Source: Halobacillus amylolyticus (GTDB lineage: Bacteria; Bacillota; Bacilli; Bacillales; Halobacillaceae). From it: a DNA stretch of 64,000 nucleotides. Each line of letters starts with the position of its first letter. Position 1 is the first letter of the stretch. This document shows, piece after piece, positions 1-9,799 of this stretch. Both the position numbers and the translations under genes were made by a program. A model generated the notes under the pieces. That model ran no database searches and was not told the origin of the DNA. It saw nothing but the letters and a program-made list of their open reading frames with translations. The stretch covers positions 3,484,001 through 3,548,000 of the forward strand of contig NZ_CP095075.1 of NCBI RefSeq assembly GCF_022921115.1. Direction: 5' to 3'.

Positions 1-1764
1 GGCGTTAATAGTCATTATCTTGTTAATGCAGATGAAATCCAAATAAAAATGGCGCAGGGAGCGAAACCAGGGGAAGGCGGGCACCTCCCTGGAAAAAAAG
101 TGTACCCATGGATCGCTGAAGTGAGGGGATCAACACCAGGGGTTGGATTAATTTCACCGCCGCCACATCATGATATTTACTCGATTGAAGATTTAGCAGA
201 ATTGATCCATAACTTAAAAAACGCAAATCCGATGGCACGAATCAGCGTCAAGCTCGTTTCTAAAGTTGGGGTGGGCACCATTGCAGCAGGTGTGGCAAAA
301 GGAAGAGCAGACCTTGTCTTAATCAGCGGTTATGACGGCGGGACCGGAGCAGCCCCTCGCACCAGTCTTAAGCATACAGGACTTCCATGGGAAATCGGCC
401 TGGCTGAAACCCACCAAACCTTACTTATGAATCGCCTGCGAGACCGGATTGTTGTGGAAACAGACGGCAAAATGATGACAGGCCGCGACGTCGTCATCGC
501 GACATTACTTGGCGCCGAGGAATACGGTTTTTCAACCGCGCCGCTCGTTGTTCTGGGCTGTATTTTGATGCGAGTATGCCACCTTGATACTTGCCCGGTC
601 GGTGTGGCCACACAAAATGAAAAGTTGCGGAAAAAATTCATAGGTGAAGCTGATCATGTTGTCAACTTTATGCGTTTTATTGCCACTGAAGCGCGTGAAC
701 TAATGGCTGAGCTAGGGTTTAGAACGTTGAATGAAATGGTAGGAAGAACTGATGTCCTAGAAGCCAACAAAGCGATTGACCATTGGAAAGCCAGGGGTCT
801 TGACCTAACACCGCTTCTTTACCAGCCCGATGTCCCGGAAGGTGTTAGCCGTTATGCCACTACCGAACAAGTTCATGGCTTGGATAAATCTCTCGATAGG
901 CAAGAGCTCATCCCGTTGTGCCAGCCGGCGATTGAAAATCAGGAAGCAGTTGAAGGAACGTTTTCAATCAGAAACATCAACCGTGTTGCCGGAACGATGC
1001 TTGGCCAGGAAATCACGAAGCGCTACGGCATGCATGGCTTGCCAGAAGATACGATATGCTTGACGTTCAAAGGTTCGGCAGGTCAAAGCTTCGGCGCCTT
1101 TATCCCTGCAGGGTTAACGCTGAAGTTGATCGGCGATGCCAATGACTATGTAGGAAAAGGACTGTCAGGTGGAAAAATCATTGCCCGTCCATCAAAAAAA
1201 TGCACGTTCAAGGCAGAAGAAAACATCATTATTGGGAACGTATCCTTTTACGGTGCTACAGCAGGTGAAGCTTACATCAATGGAGTGGCCGGAGAACGTT
1301 TTTGTGTAAGAAACAGTGGGGCCCATGTCGTCGTGGAAGGCATCGGTGACCACGGCTGTGAGTATATGACCGGGGGACGGACGATTGTGTTAGGCTCAAC
1401 CGGAAAAAACTTCGCTGCCGGCATGTCAGGCGGAATTGCTTATGTGCTTGACGATGGGGATCGACCTTTCCGAACGAATTGCAATACAGAACAGGTTTAC
1501 TTGCAATCGCTGACAGATAAAGAAGAAAAGGAAGAAGTCTACCGGCTGATCGAAAAACATGTCCACTACACGAACAGCGCCCGTGGGAAAAAAGTGTTAG
1601 ATCATTGGAAATCCTTGCTGCCAAAGTTTGTTAAGGTCATTCCTAAAGATGATTTAGAAATGAAGAAAAGAATTAAACATCTGGAAGCGAGCGGGCTGAG
1701 TAAAAGCAAGGCAGCACTGGCAGCATTTGAAGAAAGTAAAAAGGCGGTAGAAGCATTGAAATAA
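1..1764 (+). CDS. gltB: Glutamate synthase large subunit, C-terminal part (5' end outside window)
   Basis: The reading frame is open from the first base, so the gene starts upstream of the window. The visible 587 residues cover the FMN-binding synthase domain and the C-terminal beta-helix domain of NADPH-dependent GOGAT, which makes glutamate from 2-oxoglutarate and glutamine. The [3Fe-4S] ligands are visible as Cys-x5-Cys-x4-Cys in [12 protein letters not shown] (about bases 559-594). The GGRTIVLG...GMSGG stretch near the end is typical of the GXGXG beta-helix. Nineteen bases separate it from gltD, so the two are co-transcribed. The N-terminal glutaminase domain is not in view. In B. subtilis this gene is named gltA. 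Confidence 0.97.
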   Translation, partial: GVNSHYLVNADEIQIKMAQGAKPGEGGHLPGKKVYPWIAEVRGSTPGVGLISPPPHHDIYSIEDLAELIHNLKNANPMARISVKLVSKVGVGTIAAGVAKGRADLVLISGYDGGTGAAPRTSLKHTGLPWEIGLAETHQTLLMNRLRDRIVVETDGKMMTGRDVVIATLLGAEEYGFSTAPLVVLGCILMRVCHLDTCPVGVATQNEKLRKKFIGEADHVVNFMRFIATEARELMAELGFRTLNEMVGRTDVLEANKAIDHWKARGLDLTPLLYQPDVPEGVSRYATTEQVHGLDKSLDRQELIPLCQPAIENQEAVEGTFSIRNINRVAGTMLGQEITKRYGMHGLPEDTICLTFKGSAGQSFGAFIPAGLTLKLIGDANDYVGKGLSGGKIIARPSKKCTFKAEENIIIGNVSFYGATAGEAYINGVAGERFCVRNSGAHVVVEGIGDHGCEYMTGGRTIVLGSTGKNFAAGMSGGIAYVLDDGDRPFRTNCNTEQVYLQSLTDKEEKEEVYRLIEKHVHYTNSARGKKVLDHWKSLLPKFVKVIPKDDLEMKKRIKHLEASGLSKSKAALAAFEESKKAVEALK

Positions 1765-1783
1765 CAGAGTAGGAGGTGAGCAA

Positions 1784-3268
1784 ATGGGAAAGCCGACTGG
1801 TTTTATGGAATATGAGCGTGAGCCAAGGCCTGAACGCGACCCTTTAAATCGAACGAAGGACTGGGAAGAATACACGCTTCCCATGCCGGAAGAAGAGGTG
1901 AAGGAACAAGGAGCACGCTGCATGGATTGCGGGGTCCCGACTTGCCAAACAGGGGCGATGATCGATGGGATGACGTCCGGTTGTCCTGTCTATCATTTGA
2001 TTCCGGAGTGGAATGATCTCGTTTATCAAGAACAGTGGCAAGAAGCTCTCAAGCGGGAACATCAAATGAACAATTTCCCTGAATTTACGGGGATGGCTTG
2101 TCCAGCACCCTGTGAAGGTGCCTGTGTCCTAGGCATTAATGAACCCCCTGTAGCCATCCGGACCATTGAACTTTCTATTATTGAAAAAGGATTTGCGGAA
2201 GGATGGGTGAAACCGGAGCCCCCTTCCGTCCGAACCGGAAAAAGAGCAGCTGTTGTCGGCTCAGGTCCAGCAGGATTGGCGTGTGCCGCCCAGCTTAACA
2301 AAGCAGGGCATTATGTCACCGTATTTGAACGTGATGATCGGGTTGGCGGCCTGCTGACATACGGGATTCCCGACATGAAGCTTCCTTATCGTGTCGTTAA
2401 ACGACGGGTGAACCTTCTCAAAGAGGAAGGGATCACTTTTGTCACAAACACAGAAGTGGGTCAAGATTATCCGTTAGAAAAGTTACAAAAGGAATTTGAT
2501 GCTGTCGTTCTTTGCGGTGGGGCCACACAGCATCGGGACTTAGAAGTAGAGGGCAGGGAGTTAACAGGCGTGCATTACGCGATGGACTTTCTCCATCAAA
2601 ACACGAAGAGCCTATTGGACTCCAGGCACGAGGATGGCCAATTCCTCAACGCCGAAGGGAAAGACGTGATCGTAATCGGCGGCGGTGATACAGGAACTGA
2701 TTGCCTCGCTACATCCGTTCGTCATCAATGCAAAAGTCTAACCCAATTTGATATTTACCCTAAAAAAGGTGACGTTCGCGAGGAGGATAACCCCTGGCCG
2801 CAGTGGCCGATCATCCACCGAGTTGAATATGGCCAAAAAGAAGCGACGGCAGTATTTGGCGAAGATCCTCGCGCCTACGCTGTCATGACAACCAAATTCG
2901 TCGGTGATGAAAACGGCCATGTAAAGGAAGTCCATACGATCAACGTTGAAACTCATACAAATGATAAGGGGCAGCGCACAAAAAAAGAGATTCCCGGCAC
3001 GGAAAAAGTATGGCCGGCCCAACTCGTTTTATTGGCGATCGGGTTTAATGGACCGGAACAAGGTTTTCTTAAGCAGCTTGGTGTCGAAACTGATAAACGA
3101 TCAAATGTCAAAGCTGACTATGGAACGTTTACAACAAATGTCGAAGGAATTTTTGCCGCTGGTGATGTTCGTCGGGGTCAAAGTTTGATTGTATGGGCTA
3201 TCAACGAAGGGAGAGCGGCTGCAAGGGAATGTGACCGTTATTTAATGGGGGAAACAGAATTGCCATAA
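1784..3268 (+). CDS. gltD: Glutamate synthase small subunit (NADPH, FAD)
   Basis: 494 residues, the usual length of GltD. The N-terminus carries the cysteine clusters that hold two [4Fe-4S] centres (CMDCGVPTC at about 46-54 and ACPAPCEGAC at about 105-115). An FAD dinucleotide-binding motif VVGSGPAGLACA follows at about 156, and an NADPH-binding motif VIGGGDTGTDC at about 297. The subunit passes electrons from NADPH to GltB. A ribosome binding site AGGAGGTG lies 5-6 bases before the ATG. It ends an operon: a hairpin terminator follows directly. Confidence 0.97.
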   Translation: MGKPTGFMEYEREPRPERDPLNRTKDWEEYTLPMPEEEVKEQGARCMDCGVPTCQTGAMIDGMTSGCPVYHLIPEWNDLVYQEQWQEALKREHQMNNFPEFTGMACPAPCEGACVLGINEPPVAIRTIELSIIEKGFAEGWVKPEPPSVRTGKRAAVVGSGPAGLACAAQLNKAGHYVTVFERDDRVGGLLTYGIPDMKLPYRVVKRRVNLLKEEGITFVTNTEVGQDYPLEKLQKEFDAVVLCGGATQHRDLEVEGRELTGVHYAMDFLHQNTKSLLDSRHEDGQFLNAEGKDVIVIGGGDTGTDCLATSVRHQCKSLTQFDIYPKKGDVREEDNPWPQWPIIHRVEYGQKEATAVFGEDPRAYAVMTTKFVGDENGHVKEVHTINVETHTNDKGQRTKKEIPGTEKVWPAQLVLLAIGFNGPEQGFLKQLGVETDKRSNVKADYGTFTTNVEGIFAAGDVRRGQSLIVWAINEGRAAARECDRYLMGETELP

Positions 3269-3275
3269 ACGATAC

Positions 3276-3320
3276 AGAGGCTGTCCCACAAGTGATTTCC
3301 ACTCAGGGGACAGCCCTCTT
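3276..3320 (+). terminator. Terminator of gltBD
   Basis: Inverted repeat AGAGG-CTGTCCC / GGGACAG-CCCTCT with a 17-base loop a few bases after the gltD stop. The T-tract is poor (CTTGCTTT), so strength is uncertain. Confidence 0.7.
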
Positions 3321-3447
3321 GCTTTGATAGGGATATGGCTTTTTCGCGGGTTAGAATGTATCCCCTTTATTTAATTAACTGACTATCATGGTTTGAGATT
3401 TTTGATCTTCCAAGCAGTTCTTGAAAAACTGCATCATGGCTTCTAGA

Positions 3448-4659
3448 TTAATGAGCTATGTCTTCTTTCTCTTTTGTTTTTTCAATAAATAGATTGTGAT
3501 TAAAAAGAGAGAGTAGCATTACTTTTCCTATCGTACCTAGTGTATTTTCATCAACATCGAACTTGGGATGATGATGGGGATAATCGGCGTTCACCTCTTT
3601 ATTTTTCCCGCCTACAAAGAAAAATGTCCCCGGAGCGTCCTGAAGATAATAGGCGAAATCTTCAGCACCCATGAACGGCTCTTTTCTTTTTATGTCAAAT
3701 TCAGCTAAGTGCGTTTCTGTAAGTTGTTTCAGTTCTTTAGTTTGAGCGGGGTGATTGTATAAGGAAGTGTGTCCATATTGATAGTCTACTTTGGCTTTTG
3801 CACCTGTTTGACATTCCAATCTTTTTACTAAATCTCTCAACTTCTTCTCTACTATGCTGCGAACATCTTCATCATAGGTTCTGACTGTCCCTTTAATGGA
3901 AGCTGAGTCAGGGATAACATTTAGTGCCTCTCCACTATGAAACGAACCCACGGTGATGACGACAGATTTTAAAGGATCAACGCTTCTGCTTGCGATCTGT
4001 TGAATACTAACCACTAGCTGACTGGCCGCAACAACAGGGTCTATTGCTAAATGGGGGAGGGCGCCGTGGCCTCCTTTTCCAAGGATGTCAATTTCAAACG
4101 TATCGGCAGCTGCCATCGTGTAGCCTTCATTAAATAAGATTTCACCTACCTCATTCTCTGACCAAACATGGGCTCCATATATGGCATCGACTCCTTCAAG
4201 ACACCCATCAGCGATCATACGCTCTGCTCCACCTGGTGCAACTTCTTCAGCAAATTGGTGGATAAAGACAACGGTCCCTGCCAATTGATGTTTTACTTTG
4301 CTTAGTACCTTGGCTACCCCAAGAAGTGCGGCAGTGTGCACATCGTGTCCGCAAGCATGTGTCACCCCATCTATCCGTGATTTATAAGGCACATTCTTTT
4401 CATCCTGCATAGGTAACGCATCAAAATCAGCTCTTAATGCAACTGTTTTTCCTGGATGATCTCCTGTCAAATAACCTACTACACCATTTCCACCTACATT
4501 TGTTTTTACATCTAATCCTAGCTGTGTTAAATAATCAGCGATTAATTGTGGAGTTCTTTTTTCTTGGTTGGATAACTCCGGATGCATATGTAAATCTCTA
4601 CGTAAATCGACCATCTCGGGATGTAAATCGTCTAATGCCTGAAAAAGTGTTTTAATCAT
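3448..4659 (-). CDS. M20 family metallopeptidase / N-acyl amino acid amidohydrolase
   Basis: 403 residues matching the hippurate hydrolase/IAA-amino acid hydrolase branch of M20 peptidases. These cytoplasmic enzymes release amino acids from N-acylated or peptide-like substrates. Metal-ligand motifs are HACGHDVH at residues 101-108, the EE pair at 139-140, and a histidine-rich C-terminal motif HHHPKFDVDE; GAEDFAYYL is also typical. It is divergent from a YfcC-type permease, which suggests that permease imports its substrate. A second YfcC/M20 pair lies at 20.2-22.8 kb, but that M20 belongs to another branch. The substrate cannot be told from sequence. Confidence 0.9.
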   Translation of the reverse strand: MIKTLFQALDDLHPEMVDLRRDLHMHPELSNQEKRTPQLIADYLTQLGLDVKTNVGGNGVVGYLTGDHPGKTVALRADFDALPMQDEKNVPYKSRIDGVTHACGHDVHTAALLGVAKVLSKVKHQLAGTVVFIHQFAEEVAPGGAERMIADGCLEGVDAIYGAHVWSENEVGEILFNEGYTMAAADTFEIDILGKGGHGALPHLAIDPVVAASQLVVSIQQIASRSVDPLKSVVITVGSFHSGEALNVIPDSASIKGTVRTYDEDVRSIVEKKLRDLVKRLECQTGAKAKVDYQYGHTSLYNHPAQTKELKQLTETHLAEFDIKRKEPFMGAEDFAYYLQDAPGTFFFVGGKNKEVNADYPHHHPKFDVDENTLGTIGKVMLLSLFNHNLFIEKTKEKEDIAH

Positions 4660-4712
4660 AAGGACCTCCGCTATTCTTCGTTTTTAAACAATTGTAATTT
4701 TGCAAATATTCA

Positions 4713-4732
4713 GTATAGATTATATACTATAC
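4713..4732. promoter_or_regulatory. Palindrome in the divergent M20/YfcC promoter region
   Basis: Inverted repeat GTATAG-N8-CTATAC in the 157-base gap between two divergent start codons. It lies where a shared operator would be expected. GntR-type repressors often bind AT-rich palindromes of this kind, but the binding protein is unknown. Confidence 0.4.
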
Positions 4733-4816
4733 AATATCCTTTTCCCAATCAAACATAGATTGTTATTTTTCGTATGGGAAGGTGATTAAATATGAATGTG
4801 GAGGTATGATTATTTA

Positions 4817-6238
4817 ATGAGTTCACAACCTGAACAAACTATGGAAACACAACAACAAAAAAAGAAGAAATGGGAGATGCCGGATACATACGTGATTCTT
4901 TTTTCGGTATTATTGCTAGCTGTCATAGCAACATATATTGTTCCGTCCGGTTCGTTTGATAGAGAAATGATGGATGGGGTAGAGCGAGTTATACCTGGTA
5001 CATATAGTGGAGTCGAAGGAAATGCAACTGGATTCATGGATATCTTTTTAGCTCTTCAAGAGGGAATGGTGCAATCTGCTGGTTTAATTTTCTTAGTATT
5101 ATTTGCCGGTGGAGCATTTGAAATTGTCGAGAGATCAGGCGCCATCAAAGGAGGAATATTGCGAGCTGTCAGCAAAACACGTGGAAAAGAGTTTTGGTTG
5201 ATTGCGACAGTTTCGGTCTTGTTTGCCCTTGGTGGGGCAGTCGGTGCAGTAGCCAACTCAGTTATCCCTTTTGTGGCTATAGGCGTAATTATTGCGAGAG
5301 CGCTAAAATTAGATGCGATCGTTGCCGTGGCCATCACGTTTGGCGCCACATTCGCAGGATTCAATGTTGGTTTCTTAAATCCATATACAGTTGGAATTGC
5401 GCAATCCATTGCTGATATTCCGCTGTTTTCAGGAATGCTATTACGAGTCATCGCTTTCGTTGTCATCGTTAGCGTAACCATTTTATATACATGGATTTAT
5501 GCTAAAAGAGTGCTGCGTGATCCCTCGAAAAGTTTAGTCGGTGTCTTGGATGAATCACAGGCTTCAAAGGAAGACTTAAGAGCACCTTTCACAGCACGTC
5601 ATAAGTTCATCTTAAGTTTTGTAGGACTCTCACTTCTGTTCTTTATCTTTGCAACCATTCAGTTCAAATGGACAATCAATCATATGGCAGCCTTTTTTAT
5701 TATCATTGGCCTCGTTTCCGGAGTTATCGCGGGGATGAATTATAATAAAGTGGCTATAACGTTCTTAGAGGGATGTCAAAAGCTAGTTTACGGGGCACTG
5801 ATCATTGGGGTAGCCCGTGCCATCCTAATTGTAATGGAAAACGCAAAGATACTCGATACGGCAGTTAATGCCCTTTCTGTTCCTCTAGAAGGGCTGTCAC
5901 CAGTCTTTGCTGCACTGGGAATGTTTGTCGCAAATGGTCTATTGAACTTTTTGGTGCCTTCAGGTAGTGGTCAAGCTATGATCGCTATGCCTATTTTAAC
6001 TCCATTAGCAGATATGGTTGGAATTACTCGTCAGGTAGCAGTCCAAGCCTATCAATTTGGTGATGGGTTCACCAACAGTATTTTCCCTACGTCAGGTCCT
6101 TTGATGGCAAGTTTAGCAGTCGCTGGTGTTCCATGGATTAAGTGGGCCAAATGGATGCTGCCTTTGTTGCTGATTTGGGTAGTGATAGCTGTGATTATGC
6201 TTACGATAGGGGTATTAATTAATTGGGGACCAGTTTAA
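4817..6238 (+). CDS. YfcC family permease (first copy)
   Basis: 473 residues with about 12 hydrophobic segments and the opening motif MPDTYVILFSVLLL...TYIVPSGSFDRE typical of the YfcC family, related to basic amino acid antiporters and C4-dicarboxylate carriers. The C-terminal half has the conserved NFLVPSGSGQAMIAMPI and FGDGFTNSIFPTSG segments. I chose ATG 4817, not the in-frame ATG at 4796, because the ribosome binding site GTGGAGGT (4798-4805) precedes 4817 by about 11 bases and would lie inside the coding region with the earlier start. Likely imports the substrate of the divergent amidohydrolase. Confidence 0.88.
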   Translation: MSSQPEQTMETQQQKKKKWEMPDTYVILFSVLLLAVIATYIVPSGSFDREMMDGVERVIPGTYSGVEGNATGFMDIFLALQEGMVQSAGLIFLVLFAGGAFEIVERSGAIKGGILRAVSKTRGKEFWLIATVSVLFALGGAVGAVANSVIPFVAIGVIIARALKLDAIVAVAITFGATFAGFNVGFLNPYTVGIAQSIADIPLFSGMLLRVIAFVVIVSVTILYTWIYAKRVLRDPSKSLVGVLDESQASKEDLRAPFTARHKFILSFVGLSLLFFIFATIQFKWTINHMAAFFIIIGLVSGVIAGMNYNKVAITFLEGCQKLVYGALIIGVARAILIVMENAKILDTAVNALSVPLEGLSPVFAALGMFVANGLLNFLVPSGSGQAMIAMPILTPLADMVGITRQVAVQAYQFGDGFTNSIFPTSGPLMASLAVAGVPWIKWAKWMLPLLLIWVVIAVIMLTIGVLINWGPV

Positions 6239-6302
6239 GAAACATACGAACATCAATGATTGACTCAATCTTAATCCCCAAAAAATCCATGAGTGGGAGT
6301 GG

Positions 6303-6340
6303 AAAGTCTTGTAGAGATCATTCTCTGGAAGACTTTTTTT
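6303..6340 (+). terminator. Terminator after YfcC gene
   Basis: AAAGTCTT...AGAGA / TCTCT...AAGACTTT hairpin followed by a run of seven T. Confidence 0.85.
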
Positions 6341-6421
6341 GTGTGGTTAAGGATCATTACTTCTAATTTAATCAGATGTGACTGTGCATCAACTGTGTTT
6401 TCTAATGTAAATCACGATGTT

Positions 6422-6436
6422 GTACATAAAATGTAC
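6422..6436. promoter_or_regulatory. Palindrome upstream of the PTS operon
   Basis: GTACAT-AAA-ATGTAC, a perfect 6-bp inverted repeat with 3-base spacer, 75 bases before the regulator start. It may be an operator for the PRD regulator or another protein. No regulator can be assigned from sequence. Confidence 0.4.
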
Positions 6437-6448
6437 GTTCGCTTGGTA

Positions 6449-6462
6449 TGAAAGCGTATTCA
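6449..6462. promoter_or_regulatory. cre site (CcpA) upstream of the galactitol-type PTS operon
   Basis: TGAAAGCGTATTCA fits the cre consensus TGWAARCGYTWNCW at 13 of 14 positions. Its position upstream of the PTS regulator predicts carbon catabolite repression of the operon. Confidence 0.65.
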
Positions 6463-6510
6463 TCGGGTGTTTTCTGAATGCTACAATAAATTATGAGAGG
6501 GGGGCTGAGG

Positions 6511-8568
6511 GTGTCGCTTGATGACAGAAGTAAGCGGATTTTGGATGAATTGGTCAGCAATCCAAGCATCACTAGCATGGCTCTCGAGAAGAAATATGAC
6601 TTAACTCGTCGGCAGCTCGGATACAGTTTCAATAAAATCAATGAGTGGCTGATGACCAAGAGCCTTCCAGTGATAGAGAGAACGAGAAAGGGTCATTTTA
6701 TCATTGAGCAATGTGTTTTTACGAAACTAAATGGTGAAGAAAGAAGTCCCGCCTTAGAAACAACTGTTCTTTCGGAAAATCAACGAGTTTATCTCATAAT
6801 CATGATGCTCTTAAGCAGCGAAGAAGAGCTTTCCCTTCATCATTTTACGATTGAGTTGGATGTGAGTAAAAATACCATTCTTAGTGATATGAAGCGGGTA
6901 CAGACCGAATTAAACGATTATGAGTTAACCATACGGTATACAAGGAAAGCTGGTTATTTACTTGAGGGTAAGGAGTTTCAGATTCGAAAACTACTTATTC
7001 ATGTCACCTATCAATTGCTGCAAGTGCATAGTGGGCAAAATAAGATAAAAGAATTAGCCAATATTGAAACAGACCAATTACATGAATTTAATAAACGAAT
7101 TGAAAACGTAGAGAGCAAGCTGAACTTGAAATTTACCGATGAAAAATTGGCAACGATGCCTTACATTCTTATCTTAATTTTAAGAAGGATTGAGCAAGGC
7201 AATGAAATCAACTCCTTTTCTATCGAGTATGAGGAATTATCCGATACGAAAGAATATCAGGCGACAGAGGAAATTTTCCATGACGCCAGGCAAATCCCTG
7301 TTGAAGAACGCTTGTTTATCACACTCCATCTATTGACGACAAATGTATATTGGTCGGAATATTTAACGGATGATGATGCGATCCCAAGATTGGTCCCGGC
7401 CATCGATAACATGCTGCGTTTATTTGAAAAGAGTGCCTGTATCTATTTACAAGACCGTGAGCAGTTGATGAATAAACTGCTGCAGCATATCAAGCCCGCC
7501 TATTATCGAATTAAATATCAACTTACTGAAACGATGGATATGCAAGATTCTTTAAACAAGGAATTCAAGGAATTGCACCATCTAGTCAAACGGTCGACAG
7601 GGCCTCTGAAGGATTTAATCGGCAATGATATTCCTGAGAGCGAAACAACCTATATCACTATGCTGATTGGTGGATGGATGACGAAGCAGGGTGACAGCAT
7701 TGAGAAAAAGATAAAGGCGATTGTTGTCTGTCCCCAAGGAGTGTCGGTTTCAAGACTGATGTTTACTGAATTAAGGGAGCTATTTCCGGGATTTGTGTTT
7801 CTAGATTCCTTGTCTGTACGAGAATTTCTTGACTACGGGTTGGATTACGATATCGTTTTTTCTCCGACATCTTTGGAGACGGACAAAAAACTGTTTATTT
7901 CCAATGCTTTTCTTGGACACGAGGAAAAATACCGGCTGCGCAAACAAGTCATGCTCGAGCTGCACGGTTATATTCCAAGGGACATTAACGTTGATCATTT
8001 ACTAGACATTATAAGAAATAATGCAGTGATTAAAAATGAAAAGACTCTGACCGAAGATTTACAAAAATATATTGATCGAGATGAAGAGGCGTCCGTTAAA
8101 CAACCTATGAAAACTAGGGACATTAATCTAAATGACCTCATACCGGCAAATCATATCACAATTAGAAATTCAGTCGAATCTTGGGAAGAGGCCATCCATG
8201 TAAGTGCAAAGCCATTAGTTGAGGGCGGTAAAATTGAGCCGGAGTATGTGGATGCGATGATACGTCGTACGGGTGAGGATCCCTACATTGTCATTGGTCC
8301 GAACATCGCGATCCCGCATGCAGCCCCTGAAGAAGGCGTCAATGAAGTGGGAATGAGCCTTTTAAGGTTGGAAGAGGGCGTGAATTTTACAAAGGATTAC
8401 AGCATAAATCTAGTGATTGTCATCGCTGCAGTAGATAAGCATCAGCATATCCATGCATTAATGCAGCTAATGAAGCTTGCTGGTTCGGAAACAGACCGTA
8501 ATCATGTCATAAGCGCTGATTCAGTCGAAGAGATTCAGAAGATGATTGCATTATATTCCGTCGATTGA
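6511..8568 (+). CDS. PRD-domain transcriptional regulator with EIIB- and EIIA-like domains
   Basis: About 685 residues in the BglG/MtlR/LicR activator style: N-terminal helix-turn-helix domains, two PTS regulation domains in the middle, an EIIB-like segment (AIVVCPQGVSVSRLM, about residue 405) and a C-terminal EIIA-like domain with IPHAAPEEG around residue 600. Phosphorylation by PTS proteins would set its activity according to substrate and PEP state. I chose GTG 6511 because AGAGGGGGG (6496-6504) sits at good spacing before it; the upstream ATG 6493 has no ribosome binding site. It heads the PTS operon it presumably activates. Confidence 0.9.
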   Translation: MSLDDRSKRILDELVSNPSITSMALEKKYDLTRRQLGYSFNKINEWLMTKSLPVIERTRKGHFIIEQCVFTKLNGEERSPALETTVLSENQRVYLIIMMLLSSEEELSLHHFTIELDVSKNTILSDMKRVQTELNDYELTIRYTRKAGYLLEGKEFQIRKLLIHVTYQLLQVHSGQNKIKELANIETDQLHEFNKRIENVESKLNLKFTDEKLATMPYILILILRRIEQGNEINSFSIEYEELSDTKEYQATEEIFHDARQIPVEERLFITLHLLTTNVYWSEYLTDDDAIPRLVPAIDNMLRLFEKSACIYLQDREQLMNKLLQHIKPAYYRIKYQLTETMDMQDSLNKEFKELHHLVKRSTGPLKDLIGNDIPESETTYITMLIGGWMTKQGDSIEKKIKAIVVCPQGVSVSRLMFTELRELFPGFVFLDSLSVREFLDYGLDYDIVFSPTSLETDKKLFISNAFLGHEEKYRLRKQVMLELHGYIPRDINVDHLLDIIRNNAVIKNEKTLTEDLQKYIDRDEEASVKQPMKTRDINLNDLIPANHITIRNSVESWEEAIHVSAKPLVEGGKIEPEYVDAMIRRTGEDPYIVIGPNIAIPHAAPEEGVNEVGMSLLRLEEGVNFTKDYSINLVIVIAAVDKHQHIHALMQLMKLAGSETDRNHVISADSVEEIQKMIALYSVD

Positions 8569-8607
8569 ACAAGCCGCCATTATAAAAGCAGATCGTGAGG
8601 TTAGAAA

Positions 8608-9093
8608 ATGAGTGAAATCTTTTTTGATGAATCTGTCATTCTACTTGATGTAGAAGGTATCGCGAAAGAAGAAATTTTAACAGTAATGGGCCGTAATCTC
8701 GTGGATAAGGAGCTTGTTAAAGAAAGCTTTATCCAAGCTATTATTGCAAGAGAAGGGGAATTTGCCACAGGTTTACCAACAGCCGGTATTTCTGTAGCCA
8801 TTCCACACACTGATGTAGAGCACGTAAACAGAAAAACCATCAGCGTAGGAGTTTTAAAAAAAGCTGTTGATTTCGGGGTGATGGGGGATGAAAGTGAGAT
8901 CACACCTGTGAAACTAGTATTTATGCTGGCCATGGATGAAGCACACTCCCAACTAACTTTGCTGCAACAGTTAATGCAAATCTTCCAAAGTGAAGAAACT
9001 TTGAAGTATTTAGTAAGTGAAAAAAATAAAACCAGCATTAAACATCTACTAGAAGAAAAATTAGACTTTATGGCATGTAAAGGAGATGAGTAA
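8608..9093 (+). CDS. gatA: PTS galactitol-type EIIA
   Basis: 161 residues, a PTS EIIA type-2 (PtsN/fructose/galactitol) domain. The phospho-accepting His is in SVAIPHTDVEH at residue 67. It transfers phosphate from HPr to the EIIB next door. A GTGAGG site precedes the ATG and the stop lies 2 bases before the first EIIB start. The symbol reflects family resemblance to the galactitol system; the actual sugar alcohol is not proven. Confidence 0.88.
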   Translation: MSEIFFDESVILLDVEGIAKEEILTVMGRNLVDKELVKESFIQAIIAREGEFATGLPTAGISVAIPHTDVEHVNRKTISVGVLKKAVDFGVMGDESEITPVKLVFMLAMDEAHSQLTLLQQLMQIFQSEETLKYLVSEKNKTSIKHLLEEKLDFMACKGDE

Positions 9094-9095
9094 GA

Positions 9096-9380
9096 ATGGA
9101 AAAGAAACAAGTATTGGTCGCATGTGGAGCAGGGATTGCAACATCTACGGTGGTTAATGGTGCTATTGAAGAAATGGCAAAAGAACATAATCTAAAGGTT
9201 GATTTAGTTCAAATCAAGATTGCTGAGGTAGGCGGCTATATAGATACCGCGGATTTACTCGTGACGACAGCGATGACGAAGAAAGAGTACTCATTCCCAG
9301 TTATTAATGCACGCTCATTCCTAACCGGTATTGGAACAGAAGATACGAAACAACAAATTTTAGATGAACTTAAAAAATAA
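9096..9380 (+). CDS. gatB: PTS galactitol-type EIIB, copy 1
   Basis: 94 residues with the EIIB P-loop LVACGAGIATST; Cys10 is the phosphorylation site. Receives phosphate from EIIA and passes it to the sugar in EIIC. The gene follows EIIA by 2 bases with an AAAGGAG site inside the end of EIIA. A second copy begins 362 bases later with 84 of 94 identical residues. Both copies keep the cysteine and look functional. Confidence 0.9.
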   Translation: MEKKQVLVACGAGIATSTVVNGAIEEMAKEHNLKVDLVQIKIAEVGGYIDTADLLVTTAMTKKEYSFPVINARSFLTGIGTEDTKQQILDELKK

Positions 9381-9457
9381 GCAGTCTTTTCTAGTGAAAA
9401 TCCTTTCATGTATGTAACGAATGACCTGAAAAATAGATTTGAAGGAGATGAGTAAGA

Positions 9458-9742
9458 ATGAAAAAGAAACAAGTATTGGTGGCATGTGGAGCAGGCATTG
9501 CAACATCTACGGTGGTTAATGGTGCTATCAAAGAAATGGCCAAAGAACATGACCTAAAAGTTGACCTAGTTCAAATTAAAGTTGCTGAGGTAGGCAGCTA
9601 TGTAGATACCGCGGATTTACTCGTAACCACTGCCATGACGAAGAAAGAATACCCATTCCCAGTTATCAATGCACGCTCATTCCTAACCGGTATTGGGACT
9701 GAAGATACGAAAAAGCAAATATTAGAGGAGCTACAGAAATAA
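9458..9742 (+). CDS. gatB: PTS galactitol-type EIIB, copy 2
   Basis: 94 residues, differing from copy 1 at ten positions (E2K, E25K, N32D, I42V, G47S, I49V, S66P, Q87K, D91E, K93Q), mostly conservative. Catalytic Cys10 and the whole P-loop are identical. GAAGGAG at 9441-9447 serves as ribosome binding site. The EIIC gene starts 57 bases downstream. Having two EIIB genes beside one EIIA and one EIIC is unusual and could raise EIIB dosage or allow divergence. Confidence 0.9.
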   Translation: MKKKQVLVACGAGIATSTVVNGAIKEMAKEHDLKVDLVQIKVAEVGSYVDTADLLVTTAMTKKEYPFPVINARSFLTGIGTEDTKKQILEELQK

Positions 9743-9799
9743 AAAAGCTCGATTTTTGACGGAGAGGTTCGCTTTTAAAATGTGGGGAGGATGAAATAG

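Larger units (their letters stand above)
9080..9742 (+). repeat. Tandem duplication containing the EIIB gene
   Basis: Two direct copies of about 301 bases (9080-9380 and 9442-9742) begin with the same AAGGAGATGAGTAAGAATG block. In copy 1 this block is the last codons and stop of EIIA plus the EIIB start. In copy 2 the same EIIA tail is carried along without an EIIA gene before it, so copy 2 is the derived one. The 61 bases between them (9381-9441) are non-coding. Confidence 0.9.

Noticed and set aside
9080..9742. Insertion-sequence origin for the repeated EIIB block
   Set aside because: The repeat is a plain direct duplication of the gene with EIIA tail; no inverted ends or transposase.
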